A DNA stretch of 23,626 bases. It comes from a virus. The notes under the pieces were generated by a model. That model saw only the letters and a list, made by a program, of their open reading frames with translations. It made no database searches and was not told the origin of the DNA. A program made the translations under genes and the position numbers. How positions within the stretch are numbered: the first letter of the stretch is position 1; every line of letters begins with the position of its first letter. Location: IMG/VR virus record IMGVR_UViG_3300028800_000311, positions 1 to 23,626 of that record; one strand, written 5' to 3'. Of the stretch, positions 1-8,273 are shown in pieces.

Positions 1-1391
1 TGACTCTTGCGGGTTCTGGCGCAGCATCAGACATCAGCTCCGGCGGCGTCAAGCTTAAGAAGATGAAGCTAGCCGGTTCTGGCAATGAGAAAGATGTTGC
101 CACTGGTGGCGTCAAGCTCAAGAAGATGAAGCTGGCTGGTTCTGGAACAGCATCAGACATTAGCTCTGGTGGCATCAAGCTCAAAAAGATGAAGTTGGCT
201 GGTTCTGGAGCAGCATCAGACATTAGTTCCGGCGGCGTCAAGCTCAAGAAGATGACTCTGGCGGGATCAGGTAATGAGAAAGATGTCGCTTCTGGCGGTA
301 TCAAGCTTAAGAAGATGAAGCTGGCTGGTTCTGGAACCGCATCAGACATCAGTTCAGGCGGCATCAAGCTTAAGAAGATGAAACTAGCCGGATCAGGCAA
401 TGAGAAAGACGTGGCCTCAGGCGGCGTCAAGCTCAAGAAGATGACTCTTGCTGGTTCTGGAACAGCATCGGACATCAGCTCAGGCGGCGTCAAGCTTAAA
501 AAGATGAAGCTGGCGGGAGCTGGTAACGAAGACGATGTCGCTTCTGGCGGTATCAAGCTCAAGAAGATGAAGCTGGCCGGTTCTGGAACAGCATCAGACA
601 TTAGTTCCGGCGGCGTGTCGCTTAAGAAGATGCGTATCGCAGGATCAGGCAATGAGAAAGATGTCGCTTCTGGCGGTATCAAGCTCAAGAAGATGACTCT
701 TGCTGGTTCCGGTGCAGCTTCTGATATTAGCACTGGCGCCGTTTCGCTTAAGAAGATGCGCCTATCCGGTTCAGGCAATGAAGATGACGTTGCTTCTGGA
801 CATGTTGCACTCAAGAAGATGCGCCTATCCGGATCAGGCAGAGCATCAGACATCAGCTCAGGCGGAGTTTCGCTTAAGAAGATGCGTGTTGCTGGATCCG
901 GAAACGAAGACGACGCTGCCTCAGGTGGTGTTTCGCTTAAGAAGATGCGCCTGTCTGGTTCCGGTGCCGCTACAGGTGCTAGTACTGGAAGTGTGCAACT
1001 TAAGAAGATGCGCCTGTCTGGTTCTGGGAATGAAGACGATTCCGGAACCGGTGCCGTTAAACTTCATAAGATGCGATTGTCCGGAACAGGCAACGAAGAC
1101 GATGTCGCTACTGGCGGTATCAAGCTTAAGAAGATGAAGCTAGCCGGATCAGGCAGAGCATCAGACATCAGCTCCGGCGGCGTCAAAATCAAGAAGATGA
1201 CTCTCTCCGGATCTGGAAGAGCGTCTGATATTAGTTCCGGTCATGTCGCACTTAAGAAGATGCACTTGTCGGGTTCTGGAACTAAACAGGATTCTGGATC
1301 AGGTAGCGTTCGACTTCATAAGATGCGGCTTTCAGGAACCGACGGATCTCAGGTAACACATGCTTCGGCTCTGTTCATATTCGCGCCATAA
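1..1391 (+). CDS. Tandem-repeat fibre-like protein, 5' end outside window
   Basis: The frame is open from the left edge to the TAA at 1389-1391, so the N-terminus is missing. Nearly the whole visible product is a 21-residue repeat with the plan M-x-L-(A/S)-G-S-G-x-x-x-D-x-x-S-G-G-V-x-L-K-K. Two unit types tend to alternate, one with NE(K/D)DVA and one with (T/A/R)ASDIS in the middle. Hydrophobic residues alternate with polar ones and Gly/Ser turns recur at fixed places, which suggests a beta-solenoid or fibre shaft; that is inference. The product ends in a non-repeat tail of about 16 residues. Units near the 5' side are Lys-rich and very alike; those near the 3' side are Arg-rich and more diverged. 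It lies just upstream of the packaging genes. I do not recognise a named family; a tail fibre or virion surface protein is the best guess. Confidence 0.7.
   Translation, partial: TLAGSGAASDISSGGVKLKKMKLAGSGNEKDVATGGVKLKKMKLAGSGTASDISSGGIKLKKMKLAGSGAASDISSGGVKLKKMTLAGSGNEKDVASGGIKLKKMKLAGSGTASDISSGGIKLKKMKLAGSGNEKDVASGGVKLKKMTLAGSGTASDISSGGVKLKKMKLAGAGNEDDVASGGIKLKKMKLAGSGTASDISSGGVSLKKMRIAGSGNEKDVASGGIKLKKMTLAGSGAASDISTGAVSLKKMRLSGSGNEDDVASGHVALKKMRLSGSGRASDISSGGVSLKKMRVAGSGNEDDAASGGVSLKKMRLSGSGAATGASTGSVQLKKMRLSGSGNEDDSGTGAVKLHKMRLSGTGNEDDVATGGIKLKKMKLAGSGRASDISSGGVKIKKMTLSGSGRASDISSGHVALKKMHLSGSGTKQDSGSGSVRLHKMRLSGTDGSQVTHASALFIFAP
63..1322 (+). repeat. 63-bp in-frame tandem repeat array, 20 full units
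   Basis: Twenty complete 63-bp units run from 63 to 1322 with no change of length. A partial unit stands before (1-62) and a degenerate one after (from 1323). Each unit starts at an ATG and keeps the reading frame. Identity is highest between units at the 5' side, where long stretches are shared between units two apart. Confidence 0.9.
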
Positions 1392-1407
1392 TGAAGGGAG
1401 GTTAAAC

Positions 1408-2136
1408 GTGGCAGACCCAACTGCAGGACAGCGAAGAATGTTCGCCAAAATGGGTGTGGCGATGCCGGATGGATCCTACTATATTCGTCCGGATCACCCA
1501 GAAGATCTTCAGAACGCAATCGACTCAGTCGGACGGGCTGCTGGATCCGGTGGCAAGACTGACGAGGAGCAGCGGAACGCAGTTCGTTCTCACATCATCA
1601 AGCGTGCAAAGGACTTGAAGAAGGCTTCGGCGATCCCGTCGACGTGGAATCCTGACGGGACGTTGAAGCACGACGACGTAGAAATTGATCCGAACGTCGA
1701 GGAGTTTCTGACTCATTTCGGCGTTAAGGGCATGCATTGGGGTGTTCGGAAGGATCGAGGATCTTCGACACCAGCACCTCGGGCAAAGCCGTCGACTGAT
1801 GCAGCTCGAGCTGAGAAGATCTCGGCTAAAGCTGAGGCTGGAGCGCACACCCTGACGAACAAGGAACTTAAAGACCTTGTCAACAGGATGCAACTTGAGC
1901 AGCAGTACACGAAGCTCAATACTCCGGAGTCGGAGACGCGGTCCAAGAACGGCAAGAATTTCGTTCAGAAATACAACGGGCACGCTGCGACCGGTCTCAC
2001 GGCGTTCAAGACTACCAAGGAGATTGCCAAAATAGTCGCTCCTCTCATTGTGGCCGCCGCTGCTGGAGCTGCTGCCGCCAAGGCCACCGGTAACACCGGT
2101 CCTGTGAGGATGCCGCAACTGGCGATCGGAGCTTAG
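1408..2136 (+). CDS. Head-region protein with HFGVKGMHWGVRK motif
   Basis: The start is GTG at 1408, behind a GGGAGG at 1396-1401; the frame is open further upstream but that part lies inside the preceding repeat gene. The product has 242 residues. Residues about 10-80 (MPDGSYYIRP, HIIKRAKDL and so on) match a small domain that I recall from many phage head proteins, in which an 'IRxxxDLxNAI...HIIKRA' pattern recurs. Residues 103-115 carry HFGVKGMHWGVRK, a motif that recurs in phage proteins near head genes and has no function known to me. A charged helical stretch follows (residues about 128-180). The C-terminus has an Ala-rich hydrophobic run (about 213-228) that could cross or touch a membrane. 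The gene sits 14 bp before the large terminase. It is not a recognisable small terminase. Role unknown; a virion or head-assembly protein is inferred from position. Confidence 0.8.
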   Translation: MADPTAGQRRMFAKMGVAMPDGSYYIRPDHPEDLQNAIDSVGRAAGSGGKTDEEQRNAVRSHIIKRAKDLKKASAIPSTWNPDGTLKHDDVEIDPNVEEFLTHFGVKGMHWGVRKDRGSSTPAPRAKPSTDAARAEKISAKAEAGAHTLTNKELKDLVNRMQLEQQYTKLNTPESETRSKNGKNFVQKYNGHAATGLTAFKTTKEIAKIVAPLIVAAAAGAAAAKATGNTGPVRMPQLAIGA

Positions 2137-2150
2137 AGAGGAGGACGTCG

Positions 2151-3896
2151 ATGACTCTGTCAAATACGGCAACGCCAAAGTACTACGGAGCGTTCCGTGA
2201 AGCAGTTCTTCGAGGAGAGATTCCGGTTAACCGGGAAGTCTCACTTGAGATGAACCGCATTGACGAGCTCATCCGCGATCCGAATTTCTACTACGACGAC
2301 GCAGCGATCGACGGGTTTATCAAGTACTGCGAGAACGAGCTCACACTGACTGACGGAAGCGATCTCTTCCTTCTGGACAGTTTTAAATTGTGGGCTGAGA
2401 GTCTTCTTGCCTGGTTCTACTTCGTCGAACGAAGTGTGTACGAGCCATATCCAGATGGCCATGGCGGTCGTTACGTACGCAAAGTTATTTGCAAACGACT
2501 TCGTAACAAGCAGTACTTGATCGTGGCCCGAGGATCGGCAAAGTCGATCTACGCCGAGTGCATTCAGTCATATTTCCTGAACGTGGATACATCGACGACG
2601 CATCAGATAACGGTTGCGCCGACGATGAAGCAGGCCGATGAGGTCATGTCACCGTTCAGGACTGCGATCACTCGCGCGAGAGGTCCTCTCTTTCAGTTCC
2701 TAACTGAGGGGTCGCTGCAGAACACCACAGGCTCAAGAGCCATGAGAGTCAAGCTAGCATCGACGAAGAAAGGCATCGAGAACTTCCTCACGGGATCGAT
2801 TCTCGAAGTCCGACCGATGTCTATCGCTAAGCTCCAGGGCTTGAGGCCTAAGATCTCGACGGTCGACGAGTGGCTTTCCGGTGATATTCGCGAGGATGTT
2901 ATCGGAGCTATCGAGCAGGGTGCTTCTAAGCTTGACGATTACATCATTGTCGCCATAAGTTCTGAAGGAACTGTGCGTAACGGCTCTGGCGATACGATCA
3001 AGCTTGAGTTGGCTGACATTCTCAATGATGTTTACCCGAACCCGCATGTTTCCATATGGTATTACAAGCTGGACGAGCTCGCAGAAGTCGCGGATCCAGC
3101 TATGTGGCCGAAGGCGAACCCCAATATCGGGCAAACTGTTTCTTACGATGTCTATCAACTGGATGTTGAACGGGCTGAGAAAGCTCCAGCATCCAGGAAC
3201 GATATTCTCGCTAAGAGATTCGGTATACCGATGGAGGGGTTCACGTACTTCTTTACCTATGAAGAGACAGTTCCGCATCGTAAGCGCGAATTCTGGCGCT
3301 TGCCGTGTGCTATGGGCGCTGACCTCTCACAAGGTGACGACTTCACGGCATTCACCTTCATATTCCCGCTAGCTAATGGATCTTTCGGCGTTAAGACGAG
3401 AAGTTATATTTCCAGTCTGACACTGATGAAGCTTCCAGGAGCTATGCGGCACAAGTACGACGAATTCACGAACGAAGGCAGTCTTCACGTCCTCGATGGC
3501 GTTGTCCTCGACATGATGGAAGTTTACGAGGACCTCGAACGATTCATCGCCGCGAACGAATACGACGTGCGAGCTTTCGGGTTCGACCCGTACAACGCCA
3601 AGGAATTCGTCACGCGCTGGGAAGCTGAGAACGGTCCGTTCGGGATCGAGAAGGTTATCCAGGGAGCTAGGACTGAATCGGTTCCTCTTGGCGAGCTCAA
3701 GACCTTGTCAGAAGAACGCATGCTCATATTCGACCAGGCTCTTATGAGCTTCGCCATGGGTAACGCGATAACTATCGAGGACACGAACGGCAACCGCAAG
3801 CTTCTGAAGAAGCGGCAAGAGCAGAAGATCGACAACGTCGCTGCTTTGATGGATGCCTGGGTCGCATACAAGCTCAACAAGGACTCGTTTGAGTAG
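2151..3896 (+). CDS. terL: Terminase large subunit
   Basis: This 581-residue protein is the DNA-packaging motor and nuclease that docks on the portal. The N-terminal ATPase has a variant P-loop, ARGSAKS, at residues 126-132, and a Walker B-type segment, KISTVDEW, with Asp239-Glu240. The C-terminal RNase H-like nuclease shows the expected acidic residues: Asp391 in AMGADLSQGDD, Asp479 in AFGFDPYNA, and a late Asp561 or Asp568 in QKIDNVAALMDAW. Length is normal for the HK97-like terminase families. The ATG at 2151 follows GAGAGGAGG with good spacing. The order terminase, small gene, portal, protease-capsid fits a siphovirus head block. No small terminase gene was seen in this window; it may lie to the left. 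Confidence 0.95.
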   Translation: MTLSNTATPKYYGAFREAVLRGEIPVNREVSLEMNRIDELIRDPNFYYDDAAIDGFIKYCENELTLTDGSDLFLLDSFKLWAESLLAWFYFVERSVYEPYPDGHGGRYVRKVICKRLRNKQYLIVARGSAKSIYAECIQSYFLNVDTSTTHQITVAPTMKQADEVMSPFRTAITRARGPLFQFLTEGSLQNTTGSRAMRVKLASTKKGIENFLTGSILEVRPMSIAKLQGLRPKISTVDEWLSGDIREDVIGAIEQGASKLDDYIIVAISSEGTVRNGSGDTIKLELADILNDVYPNPHVSIWYYKLDELAEVADPAMWPKANPNIGQTVSYDVYQLDVERAEKAPASRNDILAKRFGIPMEGFTYFFTYEETVPHRKREFWRLPCAMGADLSQGDDFTAFTFIFPLANGSFGVKTRSYISSLTLMKLPGAMRHKYDEFTNEGSLHVLDGVVLDMMEVYEDLERFIAANEYDVRAFGFDPYNAKEFVTRWEAENGPFGIEKVIQGARTESVPLGELKTLSEERMLIFDQALMSFAMGNAITIEDTNGNRKLLKKRQEQKIDNVAALMDAWVAYKLNKDSFE

Positions 3897-3905
3897 GGAG
3901 GTGAA

Positions 3906-4256
3906 ATGGCAACAGACGATGAAGTAGACGAATTCTTTGCTCACCATGGCGTCAAGGGCATGCACTGGGGTGTCAGGAAGGCCGAGCGAGCTGCACGCGA
4001 TCAGTCAATTCGCGACGCAAGAGCAAAAAACGTCAGTCGTATGGTAGAGACTAACAACCAGATTGTTAAGTTGAACCTTGCGACTACCGAGAAAGGCAAA
4101 GTGGCCGCAGTAAAGGCCATCAACCAGCTGCAGAAAGATGCAGACGAGTCGGGCGACAACAAGCTGGCCGCACAGAGAACTTCAGGAGAGAAAGCCGCCT
4201 CTGCTGTTCTTATCACAGCGGGCGCTGTTCTAGCTGCCAGGATCCTTCTCGGATGA
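3906..4256 (+). CDS. Small protein with HHGVKGMHWGVRK motif
   Basis: The product has 116 residues and starts at an ATG preceded by GGGAGG (3896-3901). Residues 13-25 are HHGVKGMHWGVRK, almost the same motif as in the gene before the terminase; in both cases it follows a (D/E)EF(F/L) segment. The middle (about 26-90) is charged and likely helical. The last 20 residues (ASAVLITAGAVLAARILLG) are hydrophobic and could form a membrane segment. It lies between terminase (9 bp gap) and portal (34 bp gap), so it is expressed with the packaging genes. Function unknown. The shared layout of motif, charged helix and hydrophobic C-terminus suggests that it and the 1408 gene act together or are distant relatives. 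Confidence 0.8.
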   Translation: MATDDEVDEFFAHHGVKGMHWGVRKAERAARDQSIRDARAKNVSRMVETNNQIVKLNLATTEKGKVAAVKAINQLQKDADESGDNKLAAQRTSGEKAASAVLITAGAVLAARILLG

Positions 4257-4290
4257 TATTTCACGCCCAAACATAGGAGGGAGGTGAGAG

Positions 4291-5604
4291 ATGGCTGTAA
4301 TGAGCGGTATAGTCTCATGGCTTAAGCACGGATGGAACGCCTTCGTCGCGCTTGACAGGAATGCCCCCCAGCCTTGGAACGAAGGGCCTAGCTACAGTTA
4401 CAGGCCCGACAGAACTCGTTTCCGTATGTCGAATGAGCGATCGATCATCGCATCGATCTTGACTCGCATCGGAATCGACGCAGCAGCTGTGGATATTCGC
4501 CACGTCAAGCAGGATAATAACGGGCGATACGTTGCTGACATGCCTAGTGGGCTGAATGACTGCCTGACTGTTGAAGCCAACCTTGATCAAGGTGCCAGAG
4601 CATTCAGGCAAGACGCGGTTATGACACTTCTGGACAAGGGCGCCATTGCGATTGTTCCCGTCGACACAACCATGAATCCCCTGGATTCTGGAAACTACGA
4701 CGTTAAGTCCCTTCGCGTCGGCGAAGTCATCATGTGGATGCCCCAGAGTGTCACGGTGAGAGTTTACAATGACCGTAAAGGGCTGAAGGAAGACATAATA
4801 CTTCCCAAGAAGTTCGTTGCGATCGTTGAGAACCCGCTGTACACGATCATGAACGAGCCTAACAGCACGTTGCAACGGCTCATCAGGAAGCTCAACTTGC
4901 TGGATGCAGTGGATGAACAGTCTGCTTCCGGAAAGCTTGATCTTATCATCCAGCTTCCTTACGTGATTAAGACAGAGACACGTCGTGCCGAGGCAGAGAA
5001 GCGGCGCAAGGAGATCGAGGTCCAGCTTAAGGGTTCCCAGTACGGAATTGCTTATGCTGACGGCACTGAGAAGATCACCCAGCTTAACAGGCCGGCCGAG
5101 AACAACCTTCTTGAGCAGATCAACTACCTCACCACGATGCTTTACGGCCAACTCGGCCTCACTGATGAAGTGATCAACGGTACGGCTGACGAAGCCACGA
5201 TGATCAACTACTATAACAGAACGATTGAACCCATTCTCTCTGCCATTGCAGAAGCGATTAAGCGAGCTTTCCTTACTAAAACAGCACGGTCACAGGGCCA
5301 GTCTATTATGGTCCTTAACAACCCGTTCAAACTTGTCGCGGCGACGGTTCTTGCCGAGATGGCTGACAAGTTTACCAGGAACGAGATCCTCTCGTCTAAC
5401 GACATGCGGGCCATTCTTGGATACAAGCCTTCTACCGACCCGAAGGCTGACCAGCTACTCAACAAGAACATCCCAGCAGCATATGCTGAACTACCGCAGG
5501 ACGGAGTTGCCCTGAAGAAGCCTGTGCTTCCGCCCAGATCTCCGTTCCCGCAAGTTCCGACAATACCACAAGGAGTTGCTAGTCAAAATGGCACCGGCCC
5601 CTGA
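4291..5604 (+). CDS. Portal protein
   Basis: The product has 437 residues. The portal forms the ring at the head vertex through which DNA is packaged and to which the tail connectors bind. The N-terminal part (RFRMSNERSIIASILTRIGID at about 43-63) and the region at about 251-315, with LLEQINYLTTMLYGQLGLT and MINYYNRTIEPIL, resemble the stem and clip regions of SPP1/HK97-type portals; the segment NEILSSNDMRAILGYKPS follows towards the C-terminus. The tail is Pro-rich (residues about 410-430), as is common for portals. The ATG at 4291 has AGGAGG upstream (4276-4281); a second ATG four codons in (4303) is possible. The 3' end overlaps the protease start by 17 bp. Confidence 0.9.
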   Translation: MAVMSGIVSWLKHGWNAFVALDRNAPQPWNEGPSYSYRPDRTRFRMSNERSIIASILTRIGIDAAAVDIRHVKQDNNGRYVADMPSGLNDCLTVEANLDQGARAFRQDAVMTLLDKGAIAIVPVDTTMNPLDSGNYDVKSLRVGEVIMWMPQSVTVRVYNDRKGLKEDIILPKKFVAIVENPLYTIMNEPNSTLQRLIRKLNLLDAVDEQSASGKLDLIIQLPYVIKTETRRAEAEKRRKEIEVQLKGSQYGIAYADGTEKITQLNRPAENNLLEQINYLTTMLYGQLGLTDEVINGTADEATMINYYNRTIEPILSAIAEAIKRAFLTKTARSQGQSIMVLNNPFKLVAATVLAEMADKFTRNEILSSNDMRAILGYKPSTDPKADQLLNKNIPAAYAELPQDGVALKKPVLPPRSPFPQVPTIPQGVASQNGTGP

Positions 5605-7645
5605 TTTCACCGGGTATGCCACCCGGAATGGCCTCAAGTGCGCGGACGGCAGGATCATCATGGCCGGTGCCTTCAAGGGCAACAACGGCCAGAAGGTTCC
5701 GCTGCTTTGGCAGCACGGTCACAACGATCCCGACAACGTGCTCGGTCACGCGATTCTCACCAACGTTGAAGACGGCGTGCGAGCTGACGCGTACTTCAAC
5801 GAGAACCCGAAGTCGCAGCGAGCAAAGCAGCTGGTCCTCCACGGGGACATCACAGCGCTCAGCATCTACGCGAACCAGCTCATGCAGAAGGGCCAGAATG
5901 TCCATCACGGAAACATCCGTGAGGTCAGCCTGGTCATCTCCGGAGCGAACCCTGGCGCGTACATCGACCCCGTCGTCATGCGGCACGGCGACGAGGAAGT
6001 TGAACTCGCCGATGAGGCCATCATTTACACCGGTCTCACCATCGAGCACGCAGCGGCCGTCGCCGACGCAAAGCCGGAAGCAAAGGACCCGGAGAAGAAG
6101 ACGGTCACGCCGACCGCCTCCAACCCGGACCCTGACAAGGACGGCGACAACGACCTATTTGATCCGGAGGATGGCGGGTTGGGACCTGACGCCACAGTGG
6201 CTGACGTCTTCAAGACGTTCACGCCCGAACAGCAGAACGTGGTTTACGCGCTTATCGGCGCTGCACTCGACAACGCCAACTCAGGCGATACCGCTCACTC
6301 CGGCATCCAAGGCGCCGGTGACAATGATGAAGGAGATGTTGTGACCCGCAATGTGTTCGACCAGACCGGCCAGGACCAGGCGCCTGCCCAGACCGGCTAC
6401 ACCCTGACGCATGCCGATATCAAGGGCATCGTCGCCGCTGGCATGAAGTGCGGCAGCCTGAAGACGGCTGCCGAGGACTTCGCCCTCGCGCACGGCATCG
6501 ACAGCATCGATGTCATGTTCCCCGAGGTCAAGCTGCTCACCAACGAGCCGGACTTCCAGTCCCGGCGGATGGAGTGGGTGCAGGGCGTTCTCTCGGCGAC
6601 CCGGAAGTCCCCGTTCAGCCGGGTCAAGACGATCCTGGCGGACATCACCCCGGACGAGGCCCGCGCCAAGGGCTACATCAAGGGGAACATGAAGAACGAG
6701 GAGTTCTTCGGCGTCACCAAGCGCACCACCACGCCGACCACGGTGTACAAGAAGCAGAAGCTCGACCGGGACGACATCCTGGACATCACCGACTTCGACG
6801 TGGTCGCCTGGATGAAGACCGAGATGCGGCTCATGCTGGACGAGGAGGTCGCGCGCGCGATCCTCATCGGCGACGGCCGTGACATCTCGAGTGCGGACAA
6901 GATCAAGGACCCGGCGGGCGCTTCCGACGGTGCCGGCATCCGGTCCGTCCTGAACGACCACGAGATCTACACGACCACCATCAACGTCAACATCGACGAC
7001 GCCAACTCGACGGCGGACGAGATCGTGGACGCGATCGTGAACGGCATGCGGTTCTACCGCGGCACCGGCCAGCCGGTGTTCTACACGACCCTGCCGGTCC
7101 TCACGAAGCTGCTGCTCGCCAAGGACACCCTCGGCCGGAGGCTCTACCAGACCAAGGCTGACCTCGCGGCGGCCATGATGGTCCGGGACATCGTTCCTTG
7201 CGAGCCGATGGAGGAGGAGACCAGCCTGCTCGGTCTCATCGTCAACCTGGCGGACTACAACATCGGTGCCGACAGCGGCGGGGAGGTGTCGTTGTTTGAT
7301 TTCTTCGACATCGACTTCAACCAGCAGAAGTACCTGATCGAGACCCGCCTGTCCGGCGCCCTGGTCAAGTTCAAGTCCGCCCTGGCCGTCATGAAGGTCG
7401 ACTCCGCTGACGTCCTGGTCGACCCGCTGATCCCGCCGACCCAGTCCGGCAACGCCGTGTCCGGCGCCAACCAGACGCACGTGACCTACGTCGCGACCGG
7501 TGCGAACGGCGCCGTCACGATCTCCAGCGGTGCGTTCACCGTGACCACCGCCAACACGCCGGTCACCGTCCAGGCCTCCCCGGCATCCGGCTACTACTTC
7601 GCGTCCAACGCGGAGGACAGCTGGACCTTCAACTACCAACCGTAA
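5588..7645 (+). CDS. Prohead protease-major capsid fusion
   Basis: One 685-residue frame holds two head proteins. Residues 1 to about 135 look like an HK97-type (S78) prohead protease. The likely catalytic residues are His43 or His45 in WQHGH and Ser92 in ITALSIYA, with Glu112 in REVSLVISGANP. An acidic, Pro/Asp-rich linker follows (about 150-240), which may act as the scaffold-like delta region. From about 252 on is the HK97-fold capsid protein, with EEFFGVTKRTTTPTTVYKK, LDITDFDVVAWMKTEMRLML and ARAILIGDGR. Residues about 620-685 form an extra beta-rich domain ending in ASPASGYYFASNAEDSW. The ATG at 5588 follows AAGGAG at 5570-5575 at a slightly long distance (12 nt). The fusion is seen directly; family assignments come from known motifs. 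Confidence 0.9.
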   Translation: MAPAPDFTGYATRNGLKCADGRIIMAGAFKGNNGQKVPLLWQHGHNDPDNVLGHAILTNVEDGVRADAYFNENPKSQRAKQLVLHGDITALSIYANQLMQKGQNVHHGNIREVSLVISGANPGAYIDPVVMRHGDEEVELADEAIIYTGLTIEHAAAVADAKPEAKDPEKKTVTPTASNPDPDKDGDNDLFDPEDGGLGPDATVADVFKTFTPEQQNVVYALIGAALDNANSGDTAHSGIQGAGDNDEGDVVTRNVFDQTGQDQAPAQTGYTLTHADIKGIVAAGMKCGSLKTAAEDFALAHGIDSIDVMFPEVKLLTNEPDFQSRRMEWVQGVLSATRKSPFSRVKTILADITPDEARAKGYIKGNMKNEEFFGVTKRTTTPTTVYKKQKLDRDDILDITDFDVVAWMKTEMRLMLDEEVARAILIGDGRDISSADKIKDPAGASDGAGIRSVLNDHEIYTTTINVNIDDANSTADEIVDAIVNGMRFYRGTGQPVFYTTLPVLTKLLLAKDTLGRRLYQTKADLAAAMMVRDIVPCEPMEEETSLLGLIVNLADYNIGADSGGEVSLFDFFDIDFNQQKYLIETRLSGALVKFKSALAVMKVDSADVLVDPLIPPTQSGNAVSGANQTHVTYVATGANGAVTISSGAFTVTTANTPVTVQASPASGYYFASNAEDSWTFNYQP
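6330..6343 (+). promoter_or_regulatory. Internal ribosome binding site and GTG start for the capsid
   Basis: AAGGAG at 6330-6335 stands 5 nt before an in-frame GTG at 6341, inside the protease-capsid frame and exactly between the two halves. This is a better-placed signal than the one in front of the full-length frame. Confidence 0.65.
6341..7645 (+). CDS. Major capsid protein from an internal in-frame start
   Basis: Translation from GTG 6341 (codon 252 of the fusion) would give a 434-residue capsid protein beginning (M)TRNVFDQTGQDQ. That matches the point where I recall stand-alone capsid proteins of this family beginning, near an 'NVF' segment. The 30 codons before the start have about 16 ending in G/C; the 46 codons from the start have about 40, and later stretches are nearly all G/C-ending, as expected for the most abundant virion protein. 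The product holds the HK97-fold region plus the extra C-terminal beta domain. The alternative is that only the fusion is made and the protease cuts it. Both routes could operate. Confidence 0.65.
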   Translation: MTRNVFDQTGQDQAPAQTGYTLTHADIKGIVAAGMKCGSLKTAAEDFALAHGIDSIDVMFPEVKLLTNEPDFQSRRMEWVQGVLSATRKSPFSRVKTILADITPDEARAKGYIKGNMKNEEFFGVTKRTTTPTTVYKKQKLDRDDILDITDFDVVAWMKTEMRLMLDEEVARAILIGDGRDISSADKIKDPAGASDGAGIRSVLNDHEIYTTTINVNIDDANSTADEIVDAIVNGMRFYRGTGQPVFYTTLPVLTKLLLAKDTLGRRLYQTKADLAAAMMVRDIVPCEPMEEETSLLGLIVNLADYNIGADSGGEVSLFDFFDIDFNQQKYLIETRLSGALVKFKSALAVMKVDSADVLVDPLIPPTQSGNAVSGANQTHVTYVATGANGAVTISSGAFTVTTANTPVTVQASPASGYYFASNAEDSWTFNYQP

Positions 7646-7660
7646 CAACTCCTCCCCACG

Positions 7661-7984
7661 GTGCGATTCTACGGGGCTGTGGGATATACCGAAAGCCAGG
7701 AAACAGCTCCAGGCGTCTGGGTCGATGTGATGACTGAAAGACACTACTACGGTGATGTCATCCGCGATCAAAGGCGCCTGGAGCCCGTTTCCGGTAAGGT
7801 GAACGACGATATTCGGGTTGATAACTCGTTTGCCATCGTGGCTGACGGTTATGCCATAGATAACATTCTCAACATGCGCTATATCATGTGGAACGGGCAA
7901 CCGTGGACGATTACTAACGTGGAAGTTCGCCGGCCAAGACTCATATTGCAGATCGGAGACCAGTGGGATGGCTCAACGGCTTGA
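7661..7984 (+). CDS. Head-tail connector, stopper-like
   Basis: The product has 107 residues beginning (M)RFYGAVGYTESQETAPGVW. The opening, the DVIRDQRRLEP segment and the VRRPRLILQIGDQWDG end match a compact beta-barrel connector family found between capsid and tail genes in many siphophages; such proteins close the head after packaging. The GTG at 7661 has no convincing Shine-Dalgarno sequence (the 15 nt after the capsid stop are pyrimidine-rich), so it may depend on ribosomes coming off the capsid gene. The family-typical opening supports this start. It overlaps the next gene by 17 bp. No separate gp6-like adaptor gene is visible between it and the capsid. Confidence 0.8.
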   Translation: MRFYGAVGYTESQETAPGVWVDVMTERHYYGDVIRDQRRLEPVSGKVNDDIRVDNSFAIVADGYAIDNILNMRYIMWNGQPWTITNVEVRRPRLILQIGDQWDGSTA

Positions 7985-8273
7985 TCTGCAAGCAGTACTC
8001 GAGGGACTTCTGGAGACTGGGAACGTATATTTCCAGCCACCGGAGAATCTCAAGATGCTGTACCCGGCAATTGTCTACAATCGTGATTTCCAGAACGCCC
8101 GGTTCGGAGATAACATTCCGTATGCTAGGACTCTCAGGTACCAGATTACGGTTATAGACGCGAATCCGGATAGTCCGATCCTGGACCGGATTGCTGAGAT
8201 GCCGATGTGCACGTTCGTCAGGCATTTCACGACAGAAGGACTCAATCACGACGTCTACGACGTTTACTTCTAA
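7968..8273 (+). CDS. Tail terminator-like protein
   Basis: The product has 101 residues. The pattern NVYFQPPENLKMLYPAIVY, RYQITVIDANPDSPI and HFTTEGLNHDVYDVYF matches the small alpha/beta tail terminator (tail-to-head joining) family that I recall from many siphophages. Its place immediately before the tail tube gene agrees. The ATG at 7968 lies in the end of the stopper-like gene; GGAGACCAGTGGG upstream gives a modest ribosome binding site (GGAG at 7955-7958). Length is typical. Confidence 0.8.
   Translation: MAQRLDLQAVLEGLLETGNVYFQPPENLKMLYPAIVYNRDFQNARFGDNIPYARTLRYQITVIDANPDSPILDRIAEMPMCTFVRHFTTEGLNHDVYDVYF

Noticed and set aside
700-1137. 145-codon frame on the plus strand inside the 21-residue repeat gene
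   Set aside because: It is an out-of-frame reading of the same 63-bp repeats, with no ribosome binding site and an unnatural Cys/Arg/Leu composition.
63-1322. CRISPR-like reading of the regular 63-bp repeats
   Set aside because: Units are contiguous, in frame and coding, with no unique spacers.
6281-7900. 539-codon frame on the minus strand
   Set aside because: It mirrors the G/C-ending codons of the capsid gene, spans into the connector gene, and its Val/Asp/Arg/Gly-rich product looks like antisense of a high-GC3 gene.
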